A stretch of DNA of 64,000 nt from Alphaproteobacteria bacterium (GTDB lineage Bacteria > Pseudomonadota > Alphaproteobacteria > UBA2966), in the NCBI GenBank assembly GCA_018650465.1, contig JABIFY010000107.1, positions 53,180 to 117,179 of the forward strand, given 5' to 3'. Each line of letters opens with the position of its first letter. Position 1 is the stretch's first letter. The position numbers and the translations under genes were made by a program. Positions 23,390-33,991 of this stretch are shown piece after piece. Below the pieces are notes generated by a model. That model ran no database searches. It saw only the letters and a list, made by a program, of their open reading frames with translations, and was not told where the DNA came from.

Positions 23390-26300
23390 ATGCGCGTTCG
23401 GCGTCTATTCACAAAAACTGGCGAATCCCCTTACGAGGGTATTCCTTTCCGCGAAGCCACCAGTGAAATCCGGAACCCGGACGGATCGGTCGTCTTTAAT
23501 CTTGAGAACTTCAAGGTTCCGGCAGGCTGGTCGCAGGTTGCTTGTGACGTTATTGCCCAGAAATATTTCCGTAAAGCGGGTATTCCGGGTGCCATCAAGA
23601 CCGTCGAAGAAAATGATGTGCCGTCCTGGCTGTGGCGTAAAGCCCCTGATGACGCAGCCCTGGACAAGATGTCCGAAGCTGAACGCGACAGTTGCGAAAC
23701 CGATGCCCGCCAGGTTTTTGACCGTTTGGCTGGCACCTGGACCTATTGGGGCTGGAAAGGTGGATATTTCGATGCTGAAGAAGATGCGCGAACATTTTTT
23801 GACGAAATGTGCTACATGCTGGCCAGCCAGATGGGGGCACCAAACTCACCCCAGTGGTTCAACACAGGTCTGCACTGGGCATATGGCATTGATGGTCCCG
23901 CCCAGGGCCATAGTTATGTGGATTTCCGGACCGGTGAACTGGCAACTTCGCAGTCCGCATACGAGCATCCACAACCCCACGCCTGCTTCATTCAGGGCGT
24001 TGACGATGACCTCGTAAACGAAGGCGGCATCATGGACCTGTGGGTTCGTGAAGCGCGTTTGTTTAAATTTGGCTCGGGCACCGGCACCAACTTCTCCACC
24101 CTGCGCGGCTCCGGTGAAAACCTCTCTGGTGGCGGCAAATCATCTGGCCTGATGAGCTTCCTGAAAGTGGGCGACCGGGCTGCTGGTGCTATCAAGTCGG
24201 GCGGCACCACACGCCGGGCAGCCAAGATGGTGATCGTTGACGTTGATCACCCGGATATCGAAGAATTCATCAGCTGGAAAACGATTGAAGAACAAAAGGT
24301 CGCGGCCCTGGTAACGGGCTCACGCACGAATGAAAAATATCTCGCGGCTGTGATGAATGCCTGCCACGCCCTGGAAGGTGATGGCCGTTTTAATGCTTCG
24401 GATAATCCCGAACTGAAAAAGACCATGCGCGAAGCCCACAAGGCGATGGTTCCAGCCAATTACATTCAGCGGGTGATCCAGTTTGCAAAACAGGGTTATA
24501 CCGAGTTGGAGTTCGAGACCTATGACACGGACTGGGATGGCGAAGGCTATCGCTCGGTTTCAGGTCAAAACGCCAACAATTCGGTGCGGGTGACGGACGA
24601 TTTCCTCAATGCTGTGCAGCGGGATGAAGACTGGAACCTGTTGGGCCGCAAAAACGGCGCTGTCCACAAGACCCTGAAAGCCAGGGACCTGTGGGACCAG
24701 GTCGGTGAATCAGCCTGGGCCTCTGCAGATCCGGGCATCCAGTACCATACGACCATCAATGACTGGCACACGTGCCCTGAGGGCGGCGAAATCCGTGGCT
24801 CGAACCCCTGCTCCGAATATATGTTCCTCGACGACACGGCCTGCAATCTGGCCTCTTTGAACCTGATGACCTTCCAGCGCGAAGATCGCAGCTTCGATAC
24901 AGATTCATTTTCCCACGCTGTGCGGCTGTGGACCATGGTGCTGGAAATCTCGGTTACCATGGCGCAATTCCCGTCCAAACAAATCGCCCAGTTGTCCTAC
25001 AACTACCGCACCCTGGGGCTGGGTTTTGCCAACCTTGGTGGCATGCTGATGGCGTCCGGACTGTCTTATGACAGTGAAGAAGGTCGTAGCCTGTGTGCCG
25101 CGATCTCTGCCCTGATGACGGGTACGGCCTATGCGACGTCGGCTGAAATGGCTGGCGAAATGGGGGCCTTCCCCGAATATGAAGCCAATGCCGAGCACAT
25201 GAAACGTGTCATGCGCAACCACGCCCGCGCCGCCCACGCTCATGTCGGTGACTTCGAAGATCTGAACACCATCCCGCTCAAGCTGGATAGCGACGTCTGC
25301 CCTGATCAAGAACTGGCCAATGCGGCTGTTGTTGCCTGGGAAAAGGCCGTAACCCTGGGTGAAGCCCACGGTTATCGCAACGCGCAGGCCACCGTTGTGG
25401 CCCCGACCGGCACCATTGGACTGGTGATGGATTGTGATACCACAGGCATCGAGCCGGATTACGCCCTGGTCAAGTTCAAGAAACTGGCGGGTGGTGGCTA
25501 TTTCCGCATCATCAACCGCTGTGTACCAGCTGCCCTGGAAAGCCTTGGCTACAATGAAGACGCATCGAAACTGATCATGGAATATGCGGTTGGTCATGGC
25601 ACCCTGAAGGGCTCGCCCACGATCAACCACGAAACCCTGGCGGCCAAGGGCTTTACGGCTGACAAACTGGCAACCCTGGAAGAAGCCCTGAAATCAGCTT
25701 TTGACGTAAAGTTTGCCTTTAACAAATATACCTTCGGGCAGGAATTCTGCACCGATGTGCTGGGCCTGGAAGCAGCCCTGCTTGATGATCTCGGCTTTGA
25801 CATGCTGGCAGCCCTGGGCTTTAGCCAGACCGATGTTGATGCCGCCAACACCTACTGCTGCGGCGCCATGACACTTGAAGGCGCACCGGGACTGAAAGAC
25901 GAACATCTCAGTGTGTTTGACTGTGCCAGCCCCTGTGGACGCAAAGGCACCCGGTACCTCTCCTGGGAAAGCCACATCCGCATGATGGCAGCGTCGCAGC
26001 CGTTCATTTCCGGCGCAATTTCCAAGACCATCAATATGCCAAACACGGCGACGGTCGAGGAATGCAAGGAAGCTTACGAAATGTCCTGGCGTTTGGCCCT
26101 GAAGGCCAATGCACTTTACCGCGATGGCTCCAAACTGTCCCAGCCTCTGTCTCATGTGGCTGACGTCAACCTGGACGATCTGGCTGATGACGTGCAGGAC
26201 AATCCAGGGGACGCGCCCCAGGTTGTGGCTCAGCGTGTGGTTCAACAGATTTGGGAAAAATCCAAGCGTCGCCGCCTGCCCGGCCGTCGCAAGGGCTATA

Positions 26301-27064
26301 CCCAAAAAGCTACTGTTGGTGGTCACAAGGTTTATTTGCGGACCGGTGAATATGACGATGGCGAGATCGGTGAAATCTTCATCGACATGCACAAGGAAGG
26401 CGCCGCTTTCCGCAGTTTGATGAATAACTTCGCCATCGCCATCTCCATTGGCCTGCAATATGGCGTGCCACTGGAAGAGTTCGTCGATGCCTTCACCTTC
26501 ACCCGGTTTGAGCCTTCGGGCATGGTTTCCGGCAACGATGCCATCAAGATGTCCACATCACTACTGGATTATGTCTTCCGTGAATTGGCGATTTCCTATC
26601 TTGGCCGCAATGACCTGAGCCATGTGGAGCCCGACGATTTGCGCCACGACAGTTTGGGCTCAGATGATGCCATCATGGACAATGCTGAAATGATGACGGA
26701 ACCGGTTCAGGCCGCTATGGATCTGGCCAGCAACGGCTACGTCCGCAGCAACCTGTATGTTCTGGCCGGTGGCGGTGGTGCAAGTATGGCGAGCACGGGT
26801 TCCGGTGCCAGTTCCAGTGCATCAATGGCTTCCTCAGGTGCCACACAACAGGCATCTACCGGTACAGGGGCAAGTTCGGCAGCGCCCGTCGCAGTCTCGA
26901 CCGCTGTGCAGGACAAAGTCGACACCAAACTGAACCAAATTCGCGAAGCACGCATCAAGGGCTACGAAGGCGATGCCTGCGGTGAATGCGGTAACTTTAC
27001 CCTGGTCCGCAACGGGACATGCATGAAGTGCGAAACCTGTGGCGGAACAAGTGGTTGCTCATAG
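23390..27064 (+). CDS. nrdJ: Vitamin B12-dependent (class II) ribonucleotide reductase
   Basis: Makes deoxyribonucleotides with adenosylcobalamin as radical source, so it works with or without oxygen. The 1224-residue length is normal for the long alphaproteobacterial form. Visible signatures include [30 protein letters not shown], the NPCSEYMF active-site block, [26 protein letters not shown] and [11 protein letters not shown] Ser/Ala-rich linker (about 1125-1165) joins a C-terminal cysteine-rich tail (Cys1197, 1200, 1211, 1214, 1217, 1223) that re-reduces the active site. AGAGGG lies before ATG 23390. Two NrdR-like boxes and a 15-bp array lie upstream; no nrdAB genes are in the window. Confidence 0.97.
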   Translation: MRVRRLFTKTGESPYEGIPFREATSEIRNPDGSVVFNLENFKVPAGWSQVACDVIAQKYFRKAGIPGAIKTVEENDVPSWLWRKAPDDAALDKMSEAERDSCETDARQVFDRLAGTWTYWGWKGGYFDAEEDARTFFDEMCYMLASQMGAPNSPQWFNTGLHWAYGIDGPAQGHSYVDFRTGELATSQSAYEHPQPHACFIQGVDDDLVNEGGIMDLWVREARLFKFGSGTGTNFSTLRGSGENLSGGGKSSGLMSFLKVGDRAAGAIKSGGTTRRAAKMVIVDVDHPDIEEFISWKTIEEQKVAALVTGSRTNEKYLAAVMNACHALEGDGRFNASDNPELKKTMREAHKAMVPANYIQRVIQFAKQGYTELEFETYDTDWDGEGYRSVSGQNANNSVRVTDDFLNAVQRDEDWNLLGRKNGAVHKTLKARDLWDQVGESAWASADPGIQYHTTINDWHTCPEGGEIRGSNPCSEYMFLDDTACNLASLNLMTFQREDRSFDTDSFSHAVRLWTMVLEISVTMAQFPSKQIAQLSYNYRTLGLGFANLGGMLMASGLSYDSEEGRSLCAAISALMTGTAYATSAEMAGEMGAFPEYEANAEHMKRVMRNHARAAHAHVGDFEDLNTIPLKLDSDVCPDQELANAAVVAWEKAVTLGEAHGYRNAQATVVAPTGTIGLVMDCDTTGIEPDYALVKFKKLAGGGYFRIINRCVPAALESLGYNEDASKLIMEYAVGHGTLKGSPTINHETLAAKGFTADKLATLEEALKSAFDVKFAFNKYTFGQEFCTDVLGLEAALLDDLGFDMLAALGFSQTDVDAANTYCCGAMTLEGAPGLKDEHLSVFDCASPCGRKGTRYLSWESHIRMMAASQPFISGAISKTINMPNTATVEECKEAYEMSWRLALKANALYRDGSKLSQPLSHVADVNLDDLADDVQDNPGDAPQVVAQRVVQQIWEKSKRRRLPGRRKGYTQKATVGGHKVYLRTGEYDDGEIGEIFIDMHKEGAAFRSLMNNFAIAISIGLQYGVPLEEFVDAFTFTRFEPSGMVSGNDAIKMSTSLLDYVFRELAISYLGRNDLSHVEPDDLRHDSLGSDDAIMDNAEMMTEPVQAAMDLASNGYVRSNLYVLAGGGGASMASTGSGASSSASMASSGATQQASTGTGASSAAPVAVSTAVQDKVDTKLNQIREARIKGYEGDACGECGNFTLVRNGTCMKCETCGGTSGCS

Positions 27065-27255
27065 TTGTTAATGCTTTTCATGAAGCTTGTGAAAGGCCAG
27101 GGAGTTTTGATTATTGGCTGTGCCGAGTAATTGGGGCTCCAGGCGATTTCGGTAGTTCGAAATCGCTCACGGTTATAGGTACGAGCGTGGTTCGGGGTTT
27201 GGGGAGGTCGCAACAGCGATACTCCCGGCTCCGATTTTAGTCCTCCCTGTAACTG
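27065..27255 (+). other. Structured non-coding stretch after nrdJ (candidate 3' UTR or small RNA)
   Basis: 191 bases without a gene, GC-richer than the neighbouring gap. It contains a perfect 9-bp hairpin, GCGATTTCG (27143-27151)/CGAAATCGC (27158-27166), and several G-rich/C-rich segments (GGGGAGG..., CTCCCGGCTCCG) that could pair over a longer range. It runs directly into a strong terminator. It may be only the nrdJ 3' UTR, but the length and structure would also fit a small RNA. Confidence 0.35.
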
Positions 27256-27307
27256 GGCGCATGGGTTTGGCTGTTTCAAACAGTTTTGACCATGCGCCTT
27301 TTTTTTT
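27256..27307 (+). terminator. Strong terminator downstream of nrdJ
   Basis: An outer 9-bp stem, GGCGCATGG (27256-27264)/CCATGCGCC (27290-27298), encloses an inner hairpin, CTGTTT-C-AAACAG (27271-27283), followed by nine T residues. It marks the end of the nrdJ transcript or of a small RNA read from 27065 onward. Confidence 0.93.
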
Positions 27308-27654
27308 ATGACAAAACCAAATTTCAAACTATATCGATTCCACACCAGATTTTGCTTACATTAACACTAAATTTCCTATAGCTTATGCGTGATATTTACA
27401 CCTGATCTCTTACTTCAGAGCGTAGAATCCAAAAACAAGAAAGCAACCAGGGCACGAGCAAACTGGATTGAGGGCGGCGCCTTCTTCTACGTTTTGCGAT
27501 TGGGAACGCCTGTGTTGTTCTGGTACGACGGCCTTTTGTAACGCTTATTCTTTGGTACAGCTTATTCTATCTATGGGGATCAGCGCACGTGTTCCATTCG
27601 GAATACATGCAAGCAGCTTGCTTACAAAAGTTGCGGGAATGTCAGGTTACAGTC
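27308..27654. other. Gap upstream of the pentapeptide-repeat gene
   Basis: No gene with a ribosome site is visible. A weak promoter-like pair, TTGCTT (27352-27357) and TATAGC (27377-27382), has a 19-base spacer. Nothing else stands out. Confidence 0.4.
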
Positions 27655-28698
27655 ATGACAATGACACCAAAACAGTTTGTCGACACCCTGAAGCGTCATG
27701 AACGCTTCCTGAAGGGCCTGATGGGCGGCGTCCGCGCCAACCTGCAGGGCGTGAACCTTAGTGGACTGAAACTGCCCAGAATTAATCTTCAGCATGCCTT
27801 GCTTGGCGGTGCCAATTTCAGTGAATGCGTTTTGGCCGGTGCCAATTTCAGTTTTGCCGATCTTGCCGGTGCCAATTTTGACCGGGCCAAGTCGCCAGGT
27901 GCGGATTTCACCCGCGCTGAGTTGCGGCAAGCAAAAATGCGCCATGCTGATATGAATACGACCTCCTTCCGGGAGGCAACCATGAACGGGTCTGACCTGC
28001 ATGGTGGTGAATTTGTGCGGACCGATTTTGAAGGCGCACATCTCAGCAAAGCCAATATCACCGCCGCCAATCTGCAAGGTGCCAACGTCAACAATGCGAG
28101 ACTTGATGGCGCCAACCTGCGCGGTTCCCTGCTGGCCGATGTTGACCTCAGCCGCGCCGATCTGCGCGATGCCGTGATCAGTCGTGGGTCAGCCAGTCTA
28201 CCCATGGAAATACAGGTTATCCTGCGCAAGCACGCCTTGTGGATTGATTCAAACGGCAAAGAAGGCGAACGTGCCGTCCTTGGCGGCGTTGAACTGGGTG
28301 ATACCGACATGAGCAATATCTATCTGTCCGGTGCGGATCTCAGAAATTGTAACTGGCCCGATGCCAAATTGTCCGAAGGCACGTTTGTGTTGTCGGATTT
28401 CCGGGGTGCAAACCTTCAAAACGCCGATTTCACACGCTCGGATTTATCCGGTGCTGATCTGGGGAATGCCAACCTGGCCGGGGCCCGCTTCCATCGCGCC
28501 ACCCTGGCCCCCTTGCGCCTGCGCCGCTCCAACGGCGACGCCACGGCCACATCGCGGGCCGTTAATCTGCGCGGTGCCGATTTGCGCAACGCCAGTTTCA
28601 ACGGTGCCGTCATGACAGACGCCACCACAGATGACACCTTAACCGACGGCGTCGACCTGACCGGCGCCAACATCAAGGGCACCAGTTTACAGCCTTAG
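27655..28698 (+). CDS. Pentapeptide-repeat protein
   Basis: 347 residues from ATG 27655 (AGG about 9 bases upstream; in-frame ATGs at 27589 and 27607 are alternatives). After a short helical head (TPKQFVDTLKRHERFLKG) nearly the whole protein is A(D/N)LxX pentapeptide repeats, in two blocks (about 28-175 and 215-345). A non-repeat helical insert (MEIQVILRKHALWIDSNGKEGERA, about 180-210) separates them. Such repeats fold as a square right-handed beta-helix. Some family members mimic DNA and protect gyrase, but most have no known role. The insert between two repeat blocks is distinctive. It ends before an inverted-repeat pair. Confidence 0.92.
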   Translation: MTMTPKQFVDTLKRHERFLKGLMGGVRANLQGVNLSGLKLPRINLQHALLGGANFSECVLAGANFSFADLAGANFDRAKSPGADFTRAELRQAKMRHADMNTTSFREATMNGSDLHGGEFVRTDFEGAHLSKANITAANLQGANVNNARLDGANLRGSLLADVDLSRADLRDAVISRGSASLPMEIQVILRKHALWIDSNGKEGERAVLGGVELGDTDMSNIYLSGADLRNCNWPDAKLSEGTFVLSDFRGANLQNADFTRSDLSGADLGNANLAGARFHRATLAPLRLRRSNGDATATSRAVNLRGADLRNASFNGAVMTDATTDDTLTDGVDLTGANIKGTSLQP

Positions 28699-28739
28699 GC
28701 GCTTGATAAGGCCCAATATCTCAAGATAACTACGCTTTA

Positions 28740-28830
28740 GAGACTCCGGGTCAAGCCCGGAGTGACTGAGTGTATTTGGTGAAGGCGTCAATTTCCATTC
28801 AACGTCACTCCGGGCTTGACCCGGAGTCTC
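28740..28830. repeat. Perfect 27-bp inverted repeat pair between convergent genes
   Basis: The sequence at 28740-28766 (starting GAGACTCCGGGTCAAG) is the exact reverse complement of 28804-28830, with 37 bases between. Each arm is itself a palindrome (ACTCCGGG-TCAAG-CCCGGAGT). This is a REP/BIME-like pair, related in style to the accC-aat unit; it may also end transcription from both sides. Confidence 0.85.
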
Positions 28831-28863
28831 TGGTGAACAGGCCTGCTGCGAAGTTTGAGAGGT

Positions 28864-30678
28864 TTATTCTCCCGCCTCACCTTCCGGCTTGGCTTCTTCG
28901 ACTTTTGGCTTGGGCAGGTTCACCCGTAAATGCAGCTCACGCAGGTGTTTCATGCCGGCTTCGGCGGGGGCGCCCATGAGCAGGTCTTCGGCTTGTTGGT
29001 TCATGGGGAAGGCCACCACTTCGCGGATGTTGGGCTCGTCGGCCAGCAGCATGACGATACGGTCAAGGCCAGGGGCGATGCCGCCGTGGGGTGGTGCGCC
29101 CAGGTGCAGGGCACGGAACATACCGCCGAACTTTTCTTCAACTTCTTCGCGACCGTAACCAGCAATATCAAAGGCCTTGAGCATAATTTCCGGGTCGTGG
29201 TTCCGGATGGCACCTGAACTCAGTTCGATACCATTGCAGACGATGTCGTACTGAAAGCCCAGGATGTCCAGCGGGTCTTTGTTTTCAAGTGCATCAAGGC
29301 CACCTTGTGGCATGGAAAACGGGTTGTGGCTGAATTCCAGTTTCTTTTCGACTTCGTCAAATTCATACATGGGATAGTCGACGATCCAGCAAAAGCGGAA
29401 AGCGTTTTCTTCGATCAATTCCAGCTGTTCACCCACACGGGTCCGGGCCAGACCGGCCAGATGGGCGGCACCTTCGGCCTTGTCACAGGCGAAAAATACG
29501 GCATCGCCGTCACCCATGCCGGTGATTTCCTTGATTTTGGCAATGCGTTCGTCATCCAGGTTCTTGGCGATGGGGCCTTTGCCGCCGCCATTCTCCAGAA
29601 TGATGTAACCCAGACCAGCAGCCCCTTCGCTGCGGGCCCAGTCGTTTGTCTTGTCGAAGAAGCTGCGTGGTCGGGCACCAGCACCAGGGGCCGGAATGGC
29701 GCGCACAACAGAACCTTTTTTGATGGCCCCTGCAAAGATGCCAAAGCCCGAGCCATCAAAGGCTTCGGTGACGTCAGTGATTTCGAGCGGGTTGCGTAAA
29801 TCAGGCTTGTCGTTGCCGTATTTCATCATGGATTGTGCAAAAGGAATGCGCGGGAAGCCACCGGAAGTGACGGTGCGGCCTTCAGCGAATTCTTCGAACA
29901 GGCCATGGATCACAGGTTCTATTGCCTCGAAGACATCTTCCTGGGTGACAAAGGACATCTCCATGTCCAGCTGGTAAAACTCGCCGGGGCTGCGATCAGC
30001 GCGGGCGTCTTCGTCACGGAAACAGGGGGCGATCTGGAAATAACGATCAAAGCCCGCAATCATATAAAGTTGTTTGAACTGCTGTGGGGCCTGGGGCAAG
30101 GCATAGAACTTGCCTGGATGGGTCCGGCTAGGGACCAAAAAGTCCCGCGCCCCTTCGGGTGAAGAGGCGGTCAGAATAGGTGTTTGATATTCAGTGAAGC
30201 CCTGCCCGACCATGCGTTGACGAATGCTGGCAATGACGGCACTGCGCAGAACGATGTTGGCGTGAATACGCTCGCGTCGCAAATCCAGAAAGCGGTTCGC
30301 CAGGCGGATATCTTCCGGGTATTCCTGATCGCCAAAAACCGGCAGTGGCAGATCATCAGCCTTGCCCTGAACGGTCAGTTCTTCGATACCTATTTCGACC
30401 CGGCCCGTGGGCAGGGCATCATTTACGGTCTCGGCGTTGCGGGCGATGACCGGACCGGTAACGGTAACTACCGACTCGGCGCGCAGGCTTTCTGCCAGTT
30501 CAAAATTAGGCTCGCCCAATGATGTCACACACTGAGTGATGCCATAATGATCCCGGATATCGATGAACAATAGATTGCCGTGATCGCGCTTGCGGTGGAC
30601 CCAGCCCGAAATACGGACGGTCTCGCCAACGTGGGCTTCACGGAGTTCTTCGCAGGTATGGGATCTATAGGCGTGCAT
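28864..30678 (-). CDS. aspS: Aspartyl-tRNA synthetase
   Basis: Class II synthetase that charges tRNA-Asp. From ATG 30678 it is 604 residues, the normal bacterial size; the start [19 protein letters not shown] is typical and GGA lies 9 bases upstream. Domains: an N-terminal OB fold binding the anticodon (about 1-105), the class II core with motif 2 ([24 protein letters not shown]), the bacterial GAD insert (about 280-410) and motif 3 ([13 protein letters not shown]) near the end. A short Pro/Glu/Lys tail follows. It may charge tRNA-Asn as well, as in many Alphaproteobacteria; that cannot be read from sequence alone. Confidence 0.96.
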   Translation of the reverse strand: MHAYRSHTCEELREAHVGETVRISGWVHRKRDHGNLLFIDIRDHYGITQCVTSLGEPNFELAESLRAESVVTVTGPVIARNAETVNDALPTGRVEIGIEELTVQGKADDLPLPVFGDQEYPEDIRLANRFLDLRRERIHANIVLRSAVIASIRQRMVGQGFTEYQTPILTASSPEGARDFLVPSRTHPGKFYALPQAPQQFKQLYMIAGFDRYFQIAPCFRDEDARADRSPGEFYQLDMEMSFVTQEDVFEAIEPVIHGLFEEFAEGRTVTSGGFPRIPFAQSMMKYGNDKPDLRNPLEITDVTEAFDGSGFGIFAGAIKKGSVVRAIPAPGAGARPRSFFDKTNDWARSEGAAGLGYIILENGGGKGPIAKNLDDERIAKIKEITGMGDGDAVFFACDKAEGAAHLAGLARTRVGEQLELIEENAFRFCWIVDYPMYEFDEVEKKLEFSHNPFSMPQGGLDALENKDPLDILGFQYDIVCNGIELSSGAIRNHDPEIMLKAFDIAGYGREEVEEKFGGMFRALHLGAPPHGGIAPGLDRIVMLLADEPNIREVVAFPMNQQAEDLLMGAPAEAGMKHLRELHLRVNLPKPKVEEAKPEGEAGE

Positions 30679-30902
30679 GATAATTTTCCGGGTCAAAATA
30701 CAGGTGTGCAGGTTTTTGTAGGATATGATGCTCGCAATAACCGACAAAATACACAATTGGCCGCAAAAGGGCAGGAACTGGCGCTATTGTCAACCTGGAA
30801 TAGGCCGAATTGCCCCTATTTGTTGGGGAAAACCAGGTATTTGCATGATCCAGCCAGTGCAGGTGGCGACGTCAGTCAAAAACTGGTGTATAGCATTTTG
30901 GC

Positions 30903-32051
30903 ATGACAGTAATTACCACAAACGACGACCTCATCGCCGCCTGCAATCGCTTCGCAGAATTTGATTTCATCACCGTCGATACCGAGTTCATTCGAGAGAG
31001 CACGTTCTGGCCACAGCTGTGTCTGTTCCAGATCGGCAGTACTGATGAAGCCCTGGCCGTTGACCCGCTGGCCGATGGCATTGATTTGCAGCCCCTGTTC
31101 GATCTGATGGCCAACGAGAGCGTGCTGAAGGTCTTTCACGCCGGTCGCCAGGACATTGAAATTCTTTACAACCTGGCCGGTGCCGTACCGCATCCGATTT
31201 TTGACACCCAGCTGGCGGCCATGGTTTGTGGCTTTGGCGATTCTGTGGGCTACGAGACGCTGGTCAGCAAATTGCTGCGTCAAAACCTCGACAAAGCCTC
31301 GCGTTTTACCGACTGGGCTCGCCGCCCCTTAACCGATCGCCAGCTGTCATACGCCCTCGATGATGTGATCTATTTGCAGGATATTTATCTCAAGCTGCAG
31401 GAGCAGATGGAGAAATCCGGACGTGCCCATTGGCTGGACGAGGAAATGGAAACCCTGGCCTCACCGGCGACCTATGATATGCCGCCGGAAAACGCCTGGA
31501 AACGCCTGAAGGTCCGCAATAACAACCCGAGATTCCTGGGTATTTTACAGGAAGTTGCGGCCTGGCGCGAAAATGAAGCCCGCACTCGCGACATGCCGCG
31601 TAATCGTATTTTGCGCGATGAAGCCTTGCTGGAAATCGCCGCCCATCCGCCGAAAAAACCGGATGATTTGAGCCGGATGCGCTCGATCAGCCAGGGGTTT
31701 TCCAGCAGCCGGGCCGGTAAACTTTTATTCGAAGCCGTCGCCCGTGGTCTTGCGTTGCCTGAAAATGTTTTACCCCAGGTCGATAAGCCCAAATCCCTGC
31801 CCCGCGGTATCGCGCCCCTGGTTGATTTGTTGAAAGTGCTTCTGAAAATGAAGTGCGAGGAACATGACGTGGCCCAGAAGCTGATTGGCAACGTAGCCGA
31901 CCTGGAAAAGGTCGCAGCTTTTGACGATGCCGATGTGCCGATCATGCGGGGCTGGCGCAAAGAGGTGTTTGGCAACGATGCCATGCGGCTGAAAAACGGC
32001 GAAATCGCCATTGCGGCAAATGGAAACAAGATCAAGCTGGTCGAACTTTAA
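30903..32051 (+). CDS. rnd: Ribonuclease D
   Basis: A 3'-5' exoribonuclease trimming tRNA and other stable RNAs. 382 residues: the DEDDy exonuclease domain (about 1-175) with Asp26 and Glu28 (TVDTEF), HAGRQDIEIL and SYALDDVIYL, then an HRDC domain (about 210-290) and a C-terminal helical part. Ribosome site is weak. It diverges from aspS, with 224 bases between, which must hold both promoters. Confidence 0.95.
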   Translation: MTVITTNDDLIAACNRFAEFDFITVDTEFIRESTFWPQLCLFQIGSTDEALAVDPLADGIDLQPLFDLMANESVLKVFHAGRQDIEILYNLAGAVPHPIFDTQLAAMVCGFGDSVGYETLVSKLLRQNLDKASRFTDWARRPLTDRQLSYALDDVIYLQDIYLKLQEQMEKSGRAHWLDEEMETLASPATYDMPPENAWKRLKVRNNNPRFLGILQEVAAWRENEARTRDMPRNRILRDEALLEIAAHPPKKPDDLSRMRSISQGFSSSRAGKLLFEAVARGLALPENVLPQVDKPKSLPRGIAPLVDLLKVLLKMKCEEHDVAQKLIGNVADLEKVAAFDDADVPIMRGWRKEVFGNDAMRLKNGEIAIAANGNKIKLVEL

Positions 32052-32077
32052 GCCCCCCGGCGAAATGGAGATCAGAG

Positions 32078-32980
32078 ATGTCCAACAGGATAACTGATAA
32101 CGTCATCTCGGGTCCCCAGGTCGACACCTATCGGGAAAAAGGCTTTGTCGTCGTCGAAGATATATTTTCAGCCGACGACATCGAACAAATGCGGGCCGCC
32201 CTGGATGAATTGACGGCATGCGCAAAAGGGCTGACGGACCACACCAACTTAATTGACCTTGAGCCCGGGCACACACCTGAAGTTCCCCGCGTCAGACGGA
32301 TCAAGGATCCTTGCAACAACCATCCTGTCTTTCAGGAAATGGCGCGGCGTCCCCGCCTGATCAATGCGCTGACCGCTTTGTTGGGACCGGACCTGCGTCT
32401 GCATGGGTCCAAGATCAATCTGAAATCAGCGGATCACGGCTCTGCCGTTGAATGGCATCAGGACTGGGCCTTTTATCCCCACACCAATGACGATGTCCTG
32501 GCAGTTGGCGTCATGCTGGATGATATGACACCTGAGAACGGCCCGCTGCTGTGTCTTGCCGACAGTCATCGCGGTCCAACTTACGATCATCACCAGGACG
32601 GCCATTTTGTGGGAGCCATGGATCCGACTAATTGTGCCCTGGAATTCAGCCAGGCTGAAATGATTACCGGATCGGCGGGCTCGTGCAGCTTTCACCATGT
32701 TCGTGCTGTGCACGGATCGGCAAGCAATACCTCTACCCGTGACCGCCGTTTGCTTTTGCTCCAGGTCGCCGCAGCGGACGCCTGGGACCTGCGCGGGATG
32801 GAGGCCTACGCCTCGTGGGAAAACCATGAAAAAATGATGCTTGCAGGCTCTGCGGGCAACCAACCCCGCATCGTCGAAACACCTGTGCGCCTGCCCTATC
32901 CAGGTCCTCTGAAAACCGGCTCGATCTACGAAAGCCAGACACTGGCCCGCAATAAATATTTTGCCGACAAGACGGACTAA
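32078..32980 (+). CDS. Phytanoyl-CoA dioxygenase (PhyH) family protein
   Basis: A predicted non-haem iron, 2-oxoglutarate-dependent oxygenase of 300 residues. The iron facial triad is H127xD129 (EWHQDW) and His212 (VHGS); the following Arg (near 221-224) would bind 2-oxoglutarate. The family also hydroxylates small metabolites such as ectoine, so the substrate is open. GGAG lies before the start. It runs with rnd 26 bases apart and faces another putative beta-helix-fold protein. Confidence 0.87.
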   Translation: MSNRITDNVISGPQVDTYREKGFVVVEDIFSADDIEQMRAALDELTACAKGLTDHTNLIDLEPGHTPEVPRVRRIKDPCNNHPVFQEMARRPRLINALTALLGPDLRLHGSKINLKSADHGSAVEWHQDWAFYPHTNDDVLAVGVMLDDMTPENGPLLCLADSHRGPTYDHHQDGHFVGAMDPTNCALEFSQAEMITGSAGSCSFHHVRAVHGSASNTSTRDRRLLLLQVAAADAWDLRGMEAYASWENHEKMMLAGSAGNQPRIVETPVRLPYPGPLKTGSIYESQTLARNKYFADKTD

Positions 32981-33010
32981 TCCACTGACTTCATTCGGCG
33001 CCCCGTACCT

Positions 33011-33991
33011 TCAACCTGTAATGTCAGGTGCCGGATAGGCCGCTTCCAGGGTTTGCTTCCAGGCGACGTCTGTGAAGATATCACCGGGTTTTGCGAACTT
33101 GATGCCTCTGTCTGTCAGATCAGTACAGAAAATGTCTGTCACCATTGCAGGCGTAAGATCGTGGCTTTTGTCATCGTAGTCGGCGGCTTCGGCTTCTGTT
33201 TTGAAACAATAGGCTTTCCACAAGACGGACAGGCGAACATCCGGATAATCATAGGTGATCAGTGCGTTGTCATTTTCCTGAACCTGCCAATGTTCGTCAT
33301 CCAACAAGGCAAGTCTGGCATTATAGGGGATGGCATCTTCAACGACGAAGTCTTGTGACCGGCCAATTGATCCAACGCGGTGGTACATATATTCGTTGTC
33401 GGCGAGAACGGCGGTGTTGAAAAAGGGCGGGCGTTCCGTCCTGGACGGTTTGTCGAAACCATCCGGCCAATATTCAAACTCGCCCCCTGCCCCGTCATAA
33501 AACCACGAGATTGCAGAGGCCACCGGCACGGCCCAGTCGTGAAACAATCCAGCATAACCCATGGGGGCCAACATCCAGGCTGGCACTTCCCGGTTCATGG
33601 TGCCGCGAAAAAAGGGCAGATCCAGATGGGGCGGTAACCCGGTCATGGGCAAATTCAGATTGGTCATCATAGCTACCGGCCGGATAACCTCAGCCTGGAA
33701 ACTTTTCTTTGCAGCCTCAATAAAGTTTGGATTATGAAAAAAAGGTTCCGCGCCGTCAAACACGACTTTGCCGCCCAGGGCCCAGAAGTTTCGGAACCAG
33801 CCACCGGTATGTGTCACACCGGGATGCTTGTGCACGGCTTCTTCTGTTTTATAAGGCGCGCCCTTTTTGATTAAGGCAACCACTCCCGCCGGGTCGTCAA
33901 AGGCACGCTCCAGTTTGACAGGCGGTGACAACAGCGCCGCCGAGCGCACACGTTTTGACACAGACACATCCAGACGATTACTTGCCATCAA
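33011..33991 (-). CDS. Uncharacterised protein, possible double-stranded beta-helix oxygenase
   Basis: 326 residues, no signal peptide or membrane segment. I do not recognise the family. It has PHLDLPFFRG (H122xD124), then the block FHDWAVPVASAISWFYDGAGGEFEYWPDG, later YMYHRVGSIGRS (His204) and a strand-rich end. The HxD ... H spacing with an intervening GGEFxxWPDG turn resembles 2-oxoglutarate/Fe(II) oxygenases; this is inference from pattern. Its start overlaps the ppx stop by 14 bases, so it is probably the last gene of the ppk-ppx transcript, and it is convergent with the PhyH gene. Confidence 0.6.
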   Translation of the reverse strand: MMASNRLDVSVSKRVRSAALLSPPVKLERAFDDPAGVVALIKKGAPYKTEEAVHKHPGVTHTGGWFRNFWALGGKVVFDGAEPFFHNPNFIEAAKKSFQAEVIRPVAMMTNLNLPMTGLPPHLDLPFFRGTMNREVPAWMLAPMGYAGLFHDWAVPVASAISWFYDGAGGEFEYWPDGFDKPSRTERPPFFNTAVLADNEYMYHRVGSIGRSQDFVVEDAIPYNARLALLDDEHWQVQENDNALITYDYPDVRLSVLWKAYCFKTEAEAADYDDKSHDLTPAMVTDIFCTDLTDRGIKFAKPGDIFTDVAWKQTLEAAYPAPDITG

